Shown piece by piece: positions 21,353 through 29,013 of a stretch of DNA of 64,000 nt. Position 1 is the first letter of the stretch. Every line of letters begins with the position of its first letter. The notes below the pieces were generated by a model that saw only the letters and a program-made list of their open reading frames with translations, searched no databases and was not told the DNA's origin. Source of the DNA: Arthrobacter terrae (lineage in GTDB: Bacteria; Actinomycetota; Actinomycetes; Actinomycetales; Micrococcaceae); the NCBI RefSeq assembly GCF_015708085.1, contig NZ_JADNYM010000023.1:21249-85248 (forward strand), read 5' to 3'. Position numbers and translations under genes: made by a program.

Positions 21353-22621
21353 ATGAGCAAGAAATCAGAATTGGCCCGCGGCCGCCGCAAACGCAGGACC
21401 GCGCAAAGTTCTCCTGATCAGACCAGCACCGGAGGCGGTAGTCCCTCGGTGCCGGCTGCGCAGGAGCCATCGACGTCCGTTATTGGCGCAACAGCAGCTG
21501 CCGTAACAGCAACTGGCGCACCAGCAACTGGCGCACCAGCGCCGGATGGAGCAACGGACGCAGGGGTCCAAGCTGCGGGTCGTCGATCCCGACGTGCCGC
21601 CGATGCTCCAGTAGATGCACCCGGCTCAGCGGTTAAGGCCGAGCGGTCCCCGCAGGAGCGGGAACTGCCCTCGCGGCGGGCGCTGCGGCTGGCCCGGTTG
21701 GAGGCAGATCTCCCTGCAGCAACGAACGTGTCTGCAATGGTTCCGCAGGCACCCACCGGCCCGGCCGGTCCCGAAACGCTGCCGGCAGAGTCCGGTCTTC
21801 CTGAAGAGACCGGTCTTTCTGAAAAGTCCGGTCTCCCTGAAGCGTCCGGTCCGGCAGCGATGCGCGGCGCCGACACCGAAGCTATGAGCATCGAAAAAGC
21901 ACCGGCCCCGCGGGAGGCGCTTATTCAGGATACGCAGCAGCATCTTGATCAACTTACGGCGGCCGTCAGCATAGATCCGCTGGCAGTTGACCCAGAGATA
22001 CTGGCACAGCAACGCGCCATCGCTGACCGTGCCGAGGAGCTGAACCGCCGTGCGCCGGACAGTGAACAGCCGGCACAGGAAAACGCCAAGGGCCGGCCGC
22101 CTGTGAATGACCCGACCTCAGCCCATAATCTGGCGATGGTCACACCGCTGGAATTCGTCCGGGTGCCCGGAATCGATCGGCCCGTCATGCGCCCTCCCAC
22201 GACGTCACACATCCCCGTGATTTCGCCTCTGGTGCCTAAAAGGCAGCAAGGACCGGCCCTTGAATCGGCCGCGACGTCACCCATACCGGGGCTCACCTCG
22301 TCGTCGGCGCCGCGGGAAGCCGCAGCCACCAAAGAAGCCGCCGCGCCGCAAGAAGCCGCAGCTCCGCAAGACGCAGCGGCACCGCACAAGAGCCCCGGGC
22401 GCAACCGGACAACGGCAGTCCGGACGGAAACACCCTTTGAACCCGCCGAGATGCCACCCTTGTCGGCCGGAAGTGCCCATGGACTTGAGCCGTTGGACGC
22501 CGTCACCGCAGGCCTGGGCCGGTTGCAGCGCAACCGCCTGATGCTGTGGGGCGCGGTGGCAATTGGCGGCGTTGCTCTCCTTGCCGGAATTACCATGATC
22601 ATTACCGGACTGGCCCGCTAG
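21353..22621 (+). CDS. Low-complexity tail-anchored protein between nadD and rsfS
   Basis: 422 residues, mostly Ala/Pro/Glu-rich and probably disordered. A basic N-terminus (KKSELARGRRKRR) and one hydrophobic helix at the extreme C-terminus (about 395-419, LMLWGAVAIGGVALLAGITM) suggest a tail-anchored membrane protein with a cytoplasmic body. Short internal repeats occur: ATGAPATGAPAP, GLPEE/GLSEK/GLPEA and EAAAPQ units. A central block (about 190-300) is less repetitive. Genes at this position are common in Arthrobacter relatives, but no function is recognisable. Confidence 0.78.
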   Translation: MSKKSELARGRRKRRTAQSSPDQTSTGGGSPSVPAAQEPSTSVIGATAAAVTATGAPATGAPAPDGATDAGVQAAGRRSRRAADAPVDAPGSAVKAERSPQERELPSRRALRLARLEADLPAATNVSAMVPQAPTGPAGPETLPAESGLPEETGLSEKSGLPEASGPAAMRGADTEAMSIEKAPAPREALIQDTQQHLDQLTAAVSIDPLAVDPEILAQQRAIADRAEELNRRAPDSEQPAQENAKGRPPVNDPTSAHNLAMVTPLEFVRVPGIDRPVMRPPTTSHIPVISPLVPKRQQGPALESAATSPIPGLTSSSAPREAAATKEAAAPQEAAAPQDAAAPHKSPGRNRTTAVRTETPFEPAEMPPLSAGSAHGLEPLDAVTAGLGRLQRNRLMLWGAVAIGGVALLAGITMIITGLAR

Positions 22622-22649
22622 GCCATCCCACCCAACCAGAAGGAAATCA

Positions 22650-23120
22650 GTGACCGCAACAGATAGCTCCGTCGCCATCGTCAGGGCAGCCGCCCGGGCA
22701 GCATCGGACAAGCTTGCCTTGGACATTATTGCCCTGGATGTGAGTGACGTCCTGGCCATTACGGACATCTTCTTCATCGCGTCGGCTCCCAGCGAGCGAC
22801 AGGTGAACGCCATCGTGGACGGCATCGAAGAGGAACTTATCAAGTCAGGTCTGCGCCCGGTCCGCAGGGAGGGGCGCTCCGGCGGACGCTGGGTCCTGCT
22901 GGATTATGCCGAAGTCGTCGTCCACGTCCAGCATGAGGAGGATCGGATCTTCTATGCCCTGGAGCGGCTCTGGAAGGACTGCCCCGTAGTGGATCTGCAG
23001 CTTGAAGCCAAGGACCCCTCCGCCAAGCAGGAAGCCATCGCGCAGTCGTCTGACACCGCGCAGTTGTCTGACACCGCGCAGTCGTCTGCCACCGCGCAGT
23101 CGTCTGACACCGCAAACTAG
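22650..23120 (+). CDS. rsfS: Ribosomal silencing factor RsfS
   Basis: Binds ribosomal protein uL14 and blocks subunit joining when nutrients run out. The 156 residues contain the RsfS fold at about 1-120, with DVLAITDIFFIASA, GRSGGRWVLLDYAEVVVHV and FYALERLWKDCP. The final 35 residues are a four-fold AQSSDT repeat not found in the conserved family. The start is GTG with AAGGAAA upstream. The histidine phosphatase gene follows. Confidence 0.94.
   Translation: MTATDSSVAIVRAAARAASDKLALDIIALDVSDVLAITDIFFIASAPSERQVNAIVDGIEEELIKSGLRPVRREGRSGGRWVLLDYAEVVVHVQHEEDRIFYALERLWKDCPVVDLQLEAKDPSAKQEAIAQSSDTAQLSDTAQSSATAQSSDTAN
23040..23111 (+). repeat. 18-bp minisatellite at the rsfS 3' end, four units
   Basis: Units at 23040-23057, 23058-23075, 23076-23093 and 23094-23111 differ by single bases. 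They encode AQ(S/L)S(D/A)T in frame and end nine bases before the end of the stop codon. Confidence 0.92.
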
Positions 23121-23139
23121 GAAGGTACTGCGGCCGGTC

Positions 23140-23835
23140 ATGAGCAGTTCAGGAATTTGGCAACCCGCCAACGACTTCCGGCGGGTTGTTTTCTGGCGCC
23201 ATGGGCGGACGCTATGGAACGCCGAGCAGCGTTTTCAGGGCCAGGCGGACATAGAGCTCGACGACGTCGGCCGTGCGCAGGCGGATAAGGCGGCGGCCTT
23301 GCTGGCCGCCGTCGGGCCTGCCCGCCTTGTGTCCTCCGACTTACGGCGTGCCAAGGCTACGGCGCAGGCGCTGGCTGACTTGACGGGACTGGACATTTCC
23401 ACGGATCCAAGGCTGCGGGAAACCTATGCAGGGTCCTGGCAGGGGCTGACTTTTGAACAGATTGCAGATGATTACCCGACGGACCTGCTCCGCTGGGAAC
23501 GCGATGACATCAGCGTCCGGGCAGGGGGAGGGGAGACCCGGATCGAGGTCGCCGAGCGGATGCGGGATGGCGTACTGGAAGCCCTGAGCGGGGTTGAGTC
23601 CGGCGAAACACTCATCGTAGCCACCCATGGCGGTGCGGCACGCGTTGCCATCGCGCGGCTGATGGGACTGCCCTATGAGTATTGGGGCACATTGTCCGGG
23701 CTCTCCAACTGCAACTGGTCTGTTCTGCAGGAAACCGGCAACGCCCGAAACCCAGGAGCTGAGGGCAGCTGGAAGCTCACCGAGCACAACGCCGGCACCT
23801 TGCCCGAACCACAGACCGAACCCGTGGAGGATTGA
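23140..23835 (+). CDS. Histidine phosphatase family protein
   Basis: A phosphoglycerate-mutase-like phosphatase of 231 residues. The catalytic RHG motif is at residues 20-22 (FWRHGRTLWN). The second histidine lies in VATHGGAARV, and the acid-donor region is RETYAGSWQGL. Genes at this position after rsfS are often annotated as GpmB-like or alpha-ribazole-type phosphatases; the substrate is undetermined. The ATG at 23140 is the first good start, and AGGAAGG lies somewhat far upstream (14 bases). Confidence 0.9.
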   Translation: MSSSGIWQPANDFRRVVFWRHGRTLWNAEQRFQGQADIELDDVGRAQADKAAALLAAVGPARLVSSDLRRAKATAQALADLTGLDISTDPRLRETYAGSWQGLTFEQIADDYPTDLLRWERDDISVRAGGGETRIEVAERMRDGVLEALSGVESGETLIVATHGGAARVAIARLMGLPYEYWGTLSGLSNCNWSVLQETGNARNPGAEGSWKLTEHNAGTLPEPQTEPVED

Positions 23836-23941
23836 GCATCCGGCCGTACTGACGCCGATTTGGTATCTGGATAAGTACTGTTCTAAGATTGACAAGTTGC
23901 TCCGGCAAGGAGGTAAACCTCCACGACGGGGCCATTTGATT

Positions 23942-24018
<77 letters not shown>

Positions 24019-24020
24019 TG

Positions 24021-24065
24021 AACCGCTGGAATCCAATGAAAGTAAGGGTTCCGGCGGTTTTTTTT
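24021..24065 (+). terminator. Rho-independent terminator after tRNA-Ala
   Basis: AACCGCTGGAA pairs imperfectly with TTCCGGCGGTT and is followed by a run of Ts to 24065. Confidence 0.85.
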
Positions 24066-24178
24066 GCCGAAATGCTCAGCTGGGCCGGCGCGACTGCGCG
24101 TTGTGAGCCCACGGCAGTTGTGCGGCGCTACCGCCCGTTCTGCGCTTTACTGAAGCTATCCCAAGAGCGGTCGATGGA

Positions 24179-24757
24179 ATGGGGCGGATTGTATGGACCG
24201 GCGCAGGACGACCCCTCCGCCCGGAATCCGGCAGTGGACACGGCCGATGGTTCCAAAGGTGTGGACGACAGGCAGGGGAGGCACCGGCTCCCGCTGGAGA
24301 CCATTGGATCCGGGCCCCCATCAAGAGTAGAAGTGATTCCGGCGAAAAGACTCCACGCGTCGCCTACCCGGACAAGGATGCCAGATGCCCGTGCCTGAGC
24401 GGTGAAACCTATGGCGCGTGCTGTGGGCGCTACCTGGAGAGCGACGCGGCACCGCCCACCGCCGAATCGCTGATGCGGTCGCGCTTTACCGCCTTTGCTG
24501 TCGGCGATGCGGCGTATCTGCTGCTGAGCTGGCACGGGGGCAGCCGGCCAGACAGCTTTGAGCTTGATCAGACTCTGCGCTGGTACCGGTTGGACATCCT
24601 CTCCACAACCGCCGGCGGACCGCTGGATACGGAGGGGGCAGTGGAGTTCCGCGCCTACTTCAAGCACGACGACGGCGCTGGCAGTCAGCGCGAGCGCAGT
24701 CGTTTCGTCCGGACCGGTGGGCGCTGGTTTTACCTTGACGGGGTAGTCGATTCCTGA
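24179..24757 (+). CDS. YchJ-like protein with SEC-C type zinc motif
   Basis: The conserved part begins near residue 67: RCPCLSGETYGACCGRYL, with C70, C72, C81 and C82 forming the zinc site. An NTF2-like domain follows (AESLMRSRFTAFAVGD) and ends RWFYLDG, the UPF0225/YchJ layout. Family members are usually about 130 residues. The first 60 residues here are not recognisable, and no ATG, GTG or TTG lies between the ATG at 24179 and the core. So either the protein has an unusual extension or translation begins at a non-standard codon near 24370. Function is unknown. Confidence 0.8.
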   Translation: MGRIVWTGAGRPLRPESGSGHGRWFQRCGRQAGEAPAPAGDHWIRAPIKSRSDSGEKTPRVAYPDKDARCPCLSGETYGACCGRYLESDAAPPTAESLMRSRFTAFAVGDAAYLLLSWHGGSRPDSFELDQTLRWYRLDILSTTAGGPLDTEGAVEFRAYFKHDDGAGSQRERSRFVRTGGRWFYLDGVVDS

Positions 24758-24847
24758 GACCGGTGCCTGCTGACGCCATTTCTTGCTGACACCACTGGCT
24801 GCCGTCACCACTGGCTGCCAATGTCACTGGCTGCCAATGTCACTGCA
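24752..24847. repeat. Six 16-bp tandem units between two convergent stop codons
   Basis: Units start at 24752, 24768, 24784, 24800, 24816 and 24832. They run from the stop of the YchJ-like gene (24755-24757) to the stop of the minus-strand monooxygenase (24842-24840). Units 1-3 carry TGA on the plus strand. Units 4-6 carry TCA, a minus-strand TGA. The 16-bp period shifts the frame by one each time, so stops occur in all frames of both genes. Confidence 0.85.
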
Positions 24848-26081
24848 TGGTGAAACGGCGGGCGACGAAATCGTGCACCGCGGGTGCGGCAATCAGTTGT
24901 GCCAAGGTCCGGTTGCGGATAGCCAGGGCGGCCCGCGGCAGCGGACGGCCCAGGGCCATATTCAGATGTGCCTGCCGAACGGCCTGCCGGGCAGCCCGCT
25001 GCCTGCTCCGTTCGAAGGTGCGCAGTGCGCTGGCCGAAGGCTTCCCATCAAGTGCTGCGGTGATGATTGGCGCGAGCGCGGCAGCATCCAGCCAGCCCAG
25101 ATTCATCCCCTGACCACCAATCGGGCTGATCTCATGTGCGGCGTCGCCGATCAATGCCACCCGTCCACGGATAAATTGGCGGGCCAGTCCGGAGCGGACG
25201 GTGAAGGCGCTGAGCATGCTGTTCGTGTCGGGATCCACGAGCGTACCGGTCCTGGCCCGGATCAGCTCGGTCAGGGATCCGGCATTGGGCTGGCCGCAGA
25301 GAGCATCGGTATGGACAACCCAGCGCCTGATGCCGTCCGGCAGCGGGAAGGACTCCACGATGCCGCCCGGTTCCAGATGGAGCACCGCCGTTGCATCGTC
25401 ACCGGTGTTGTCCTGAAAATCGCCCATCAGGTAGGTGTCCGGATAGTCGCGGCTGTAGGTTCCGATGCCCAGCTGCGAACGAAGGCCCGAGCGTGCGCCG
25501 TCGGCACCCACGAGTAGACGCGCACTGAACTCAGCGTTGGCTTCGTCTACCTGCCCGCTACCCCGCGCCGGCCATATTCTCCAGTCCGGCCCGATGCTCC
25601 TGTCTTGCCCGATGCTCCTGTCTTGCCCGATATGCCGTTCCGGCTCCGGCCGACGAACGCGGGCCGAGACCGTAACCTGCCTGCCGTCGTCGTACGCGTG
25701 CAGCACCTGTGCCCCCCGCAGCAGGACATCAGATCCATTGGCACCCAGCCGCTCTTCCAACACCGATTCCGTGACGGTCTGTGGTACCGCCAGAACAAAC
25801 GGATAAGCCGACCGGCCAGCGGCAAAAGACAGACCGGCCAGGTCCCTGCCTCGGGTCCGTGCCATGCCGCTGTGGATTTTCACGCCCTGGCCGATCAGGG
25901 GAGCGGCGGCTCCAATGCCTTCCAAGGCAGCCAAAGACGGCGGATGAATGCCAATGGCGCGGGAATGATTGCTCCGTTCCGCGCGTTTTTCCAGCACCAG
26001 GACGTCCACCCCGGATTGGCGCAGTAAGGCGCCCAGAAAGAGTCCAACCGGACCGCCGCCGGAGATGATGACATCATGCAT
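24840..26081 (-). CDS. FAD-dependent aromatic monooxygenase (SrsC-like)
   Basis: A 413-residue flavoprotein hydroxylase of the PHBH group. The FAD-binding GGGPVG is at residues 8-13, GADGARS is in the middle, and the third FAD motif is ALIGDAAHEISPIGGQGMN. It is the third gene of an operon with a type III PKS and a methyltransferase, matching the srsABC arrangement, where the hydroxylase converts an alkylresorcinol ether to a quinone. The product here is inferred, not shown. An in-frame 18-bp repeat (25590-25625) adds IGQDRS units to a surface loop. It overlaps the methyltransferase gene by eight bases. Confidence 0.87.
   Translation of the reverse strand: MHDVIISGGGPVGLFLGALLRQSGVDVLVLEKRAERSNHSRAIGIHPPSLAALEGIGAAAPLIGQGVKIHSGMARTRGRDLAGLSFAAGRSAYPFVLAVPQTVTESVLEERLGANGSDVLLRGAQVLHAYDDGRQVTVSARVRRPEPERHIGQDRSIGQDRSIGPDWRIWPARGSGQVDEANAEFSARLLVGADGARSGLRSQLGIGTYSRDYPDTYLMGDFQDNTGDDATAVLHLEPGGIVESFPLPDGIRRWVVHTDALCGQPNAGSLTELIRARTGTLVDPDTNSMLSAFTVRSGLARQFIRGRVALIGDAAHEISPIGGQGMNLGWLDAAALAPIITAALDGKPSASALRTFERSRQRAARQAVRQAHLNMALGRPLPRAALAIRNRTLAQLIAAPAVHDFVARRFTMQ
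25590..25625 (-). repeat. 18-bp in-frame duplication in the monooxygenase
   Basis: Two identical units (25590-25607 and 25608-25625) plus partial copies encode IGQDRS repeats within the monooxygenase. Confidence 0.88.
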
Positions 26082-26883
26082 CGGGCGTTGACTCCGGGGA
26101 GCCGGCCGCCGGCGGGAGAGCCTCGGGCCGGTAGGTGAGCAGGTTTCGGAACGGGCCCTGCGGTTGGACTCGCCACTTCGCCGGTACTGCCAACCTAAGC
26201 TCCGCTGCGGTGTAACTGCGGCGAATGGAAGTCAGGCCGTCGGCGCGGATGAACGAACGGTGGAAGACGGGTAATGTTCCGGCGGAAAACAGGGCGTATG
26301 CCAGCGCGCTGCGTGCAATGTCGCTGTGCACGCTGGCCTGCGTGGCCAAGAGCCGGGAATCTGTAAGGAGACCGTGCAGCTGCGGCGCGCTGAGGTGATG
26401 GAGCACATGGTTGGAGACAACCAAATCAAACGTGGCGCCCTCGGCCACGAGTTCGGAGCTGAAAGCACTCCGGAACCGCAACCGTGGTACCGGCGGCTGC
26501 GCAGCGGCGAAGGCGAAGGCCCGCTCATCCGGGTCGATGGCGGTGATGTCCAAGGCCAGGCCATCCCGGGCCGCCCACCGTGCCAGCCGCCGTGGGACAT
26601 CTCCGCCGCCGCAGCCAATGTCCAGCAACGTCGACGTCCGGTTAAGGGAGAGCAGGGGGCGCAGCATCTGCGTATAGGTGCGCCGCCAGCCGGACACTGC
26701 GGCGTTGATCAGCGGAAACTGCGCGTAGGTGCGCTCCAGTAACTGCTGATCGCAGTCGGATCGGTCCATTTCCTCCACGGCATCCACAGCGCGGATCTGC
26801 AACTGGCCCAGCATCACCGCAACTGCACCGCCGCTAAACTCCCGCCGGCAGCGCAGCGGTCCGCTCATCGTCGGCCGGTTCAC
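26074..26883 (-). CDS. SAM-dependent methyltransferase (phenolic-lipid cluster)
   Basis: A 269-residue class I methyltransferase. Motif I is LLDIGCGGGD (86-95), with an acidic residue in TAIDPDE for the ribose. VSNHVLHHLS follows, as in UbiE-like O- and C-methyltransferases. It lies between the type III PKS and the monooxygenase, with overlaps on both sides, so it probably methylates the polyketide phenol. The start is uncertain: GTG at 26883 has GGGGGAA about ten bases upstream and overlaps the PKS gene by 50 bases. An ATG at 26868 or 26814 is possible. Confidence 0.83.
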   Translation of the reverse strand: MNRPTMSGPLRCRREFSGGAVAVMLGQLQIRAVDAVEEMDRSDCDQQLLERTYAQFPLINAAVSGWRRTYTQMLRPLLSLNRTSTLLDIGCGGGDVPRRLARWAARDGLALDITAIDPDERAFAFAAAQPPVPRLRFRSAFSSELVAEGATFDLVVSNHVLHHLSAPQLHGLLTDSRLLATQASVHSDIARSALAYALFSAGTLPVFHRSFIRADGLTSIRRSYTAAELRLAVPAKWRVQPQGPFRNLLTYRPEALPPAAGSPESTPDA

Positions 26884-28069
26884 TCTGCGTCTGTTCCCCC
26901 GCGCCGGCCACCGACGCGCTGCCCACCTTCGCTTCGGTGTGGGCAGGAACTTTGCTGAATAGTCCCGTCTCCACCGTCAGACCGGGGCCGAATGCCATCG
27001 AACAGATACGTTCGTCCGCGCCCACGATGGGCTGATCAAGAATATGCTTGAGCACGAACATTACCGTTGCGCTGCTCATATTGCCGTAATTGCGCAGGGT
27101 TTCGCGGGCCGGCTCTAACTGCTCCGCGCTGAGGCCAAGCTTGGCCTCCACCTTGTCCAGAATGCTGCGGCCGCCAGGATGAATGGCCCAGTGCTTGATC
27201 TCCCGGTATGGCAGATCCCGCACGGACGGATCCGAGGCCAGTAGGGGCTCCAGTGCTCCGACGATATGGTCGTCAATGATGTGCGGCACGTAGCTTCCGA
27301 GGACCATTTCGAAGCCTTCATCTCCAATGTTCCACGCCATCGATTCCTCACCCACCGGCGTCAGCGTGGTTTCAAAGCGATCCAGGCTGATGCAGGCGCT
27401 GCTCTGCGGGAGGTCGCGGGCGCTGACCAGAGCCGCGGCGGCCCCGTCCGCAAAGAGCGATGAGCCCATGATCGTGTCCGGGTTATTGGACGTACGCACA
27501 TGCAGCGAGCACAGTTCCGCGCTGACCACGAGGACAACTGCATCTGGATCTGCCTCGCAGAAGGACTTCGCGGCCCGCAGTGCTGGAAACGCGGCGTAAC
27601 AGCCCATGAATCCGAGGTGGAACCGCTGCACCGAAGGGTTGAGCCCGAGGGCACGGACTACCTTGTAGTCCGGTCCCGGGTTAAAGAAGCCGGTGCAGGA
27701 AACCGTGATTACGTGAGTGACGTCTGCGGCGCCGATTCCGGCACAGGCGTCCAAGGCCTTTTGGGCAGCTTCCACGAAGAGCCGGGTTGCTTCCACGGCA
27801 AATATGTCGTTTCTGACCTTGGTGCTTGGGCTGAAAATTTCGTTCGACCCGGCGTCGAAAAACACCGGGTCTTCGCTTCGTTGGCTACGGGTCAGCTCAC
27901 CGACGGCCGTATACCGGGTGTCAATGCCTGAGGCGTCAAAACACGTCCGCACCAATCTGGTGCCCAAACGGGTCAGACCGGCCTGCGCTGCAAAAACGTC
28001 GCGTGCTTCGGTCTGGATCAGGACAGTGGGCGGAACCGCAGTTTCGAGAGTTCTTAAGAAGACCGTCAT
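26834..28069 (-). CDS. Type III polyketide synthase
   Basis: A 411-residue chalcone-synthase-like condensing enzyme. The catalytic triad is visible: C157 in GFMGCYAAF, H297 in AIHPGGRS and N330 in NYGNMSSA, with the spacing of plant and bacterial type III PKSs. GVGEESM-like loops and GSSLFADGAAA are conserved. In actinobacteria such enzymes extend fatty acyl starters with malonyl-CoA to alkylresorcinols or alkylpyrones. The last 25 residues are Ala/Glu-rich and dispensable-looking. No ribosome binding site precedes the ATG, so the transcript may be leaderless (TAGCAC eight bases upstream). It is divergent from the SDR gene at 28168. Confidence 0.9.
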   Translation of the reverse strand: MTVFLRTLETAVPPTVLIQTEARDVFAAQAGLTRLGTRLVRTCFDASGIDTRYTAVGELTRSQRSEDPVFFDAGSNEIFSPSTKVRNDIFAVEATRLFVEAAQKALDACAGIGAADVTHVITVSCTGFFNPGPDYKVVRALGLNPSVQRFHLGFMGCYAAFPALRAAKSFCEADPDAVVLVVSAELCSLHVRTSNNPDTIMGSSLFADGAAAALVSARDLPQSSACISLDRFETTLTPVGEESMAWNIGDEGFEMVLGSYVPHIIDDHIVGALEPLLASDPSVRDLPYREIKHWAIHPGGRSILDKVEAKLGLSAEQLEPARETLRNYGNMSSATVMFVLKHILDQPIVGADERICSMAFGPGLTVETGLFSKVPAHTEAKVGSASVAGAGEQTQSEPADDERTAALPAGV

Positions 28070-28167
28070 AGTCCATTGTGCTAGGACACCGCCGCAGAAA
28101 ACAATGGAAGCCTACTGATACTCGGATTTGCTTAGTAGGCCCGAACTTCTAATCGAGAGGAAAAACC

Positions 28168-28965
28168 ATGACGTATTCCCCCAGCACAGCCATTGTTACC
28201 GGGGCGGATTCCGGGATTGGGCGCGCCACCGCTGTAGCGCTCGCCGAGGCCGGAATGGATATCGGCATCACCTGGCACAGCGATGAGGAAGGTGCACGGG
28301 AAACGGCGCATCAGGTGCGCGAACTCGGGCAGAAGGGCTTTATCGCCAGATTGGACACCACCGAACTTCCGGACTGTGGCGACGTCGTGGATGAACTGGC
28401 CAAATCGCTCGGTGGCCTGGATGTCTTCGTCAACAACGCCGGAGCCGGGGATGGACTGAAATTCCTGGAGCTCGGGTACCAGGACTGGTGCCGGACAGTG
28501 AACACCGATCTTACCGGTGCCTTCATCTGTCTCCAGCGTGCAGCCCAGCGGATGGTCAAGGCAGGTCGGGGAGGCCGGCTGATTGCGGTCACCAGCGTGC
28601 ATGAGACCCAGCCGCGCGTCGGCGCATCCGCCTATGACGCCGCCAAACACGGGCTGGGCGGTCTGATGAAGACGGTCGCCCTGGAACTTGGCGAGCATGG
28701 CATCACGGCCAACTGCGTGGCTCCGGGCGCGATCGCCACCCCCATGTCAGATCAGACTGACGTGGACCCCAGGACAATTGAGCAACCCGGTGTCCCGCTT
28801 GGACGTCCCGGCGATGCACGGGAGGTCGCGGCAGTGATTGCCTTCCTTGCCTCTCCGGCGGCCAGTTACGTCACCGGCGCATCCTGGTCCGTCGACGGCG
28901 GCATGCTTCAGATGGGTCCACAGGCCGGGTCGCACATAATTGACAATACGTGGCGCAATGGCTGA
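28168..28965 (+). CDS. SDR family oxidoreductase (FabG/glucose-dehydrogenase-like)
   Basis: A 265-residue classical SDR. TGADSGIG is at residues 11-18, NNAGAG near 90, the active-site serine in AVTSVHETQ, and Tyr/Lys in SAYDAAKHG. The PGAIATPM motif and the C-terminal YVTGASWSVDGGM are typical of the family. A strong ribosome binding site, GAGAGGAAA, precedes the ATG. It is divergent from the PKS operon and might act on its product, but this is only suggested by position; housekeeping roles are equally likely. Confidence 0.88.
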   Translation: MTYSPSTAIVTGADSGIGRATAVALAEAGMDIGITWHSDEEGARETAHQVRELGQKGFIARLDTTELPDCGDVVDELAKSLGGLDVFVNNAGAGDGLKFLELGYQDWCRTVNTDLTGAFICLQRAAQRMVKAGRGGRLIAVTSVHETQPRVGASAYDAAKHGLGGLMKTVALELGEHGITANCVAPGAIATPMSDQTDVDPRTIEQPGVPLGRPGDAREVAAVIAFLASPAASYVTGASWSVDGGMLQMGPQAGSHIIDNTWRNG

Positions 28966-29013
28966 GCGACGTCGCTTATTCTTTCCCTATGAGCGGCCGG
29001 GCCCGGCCTGAGC

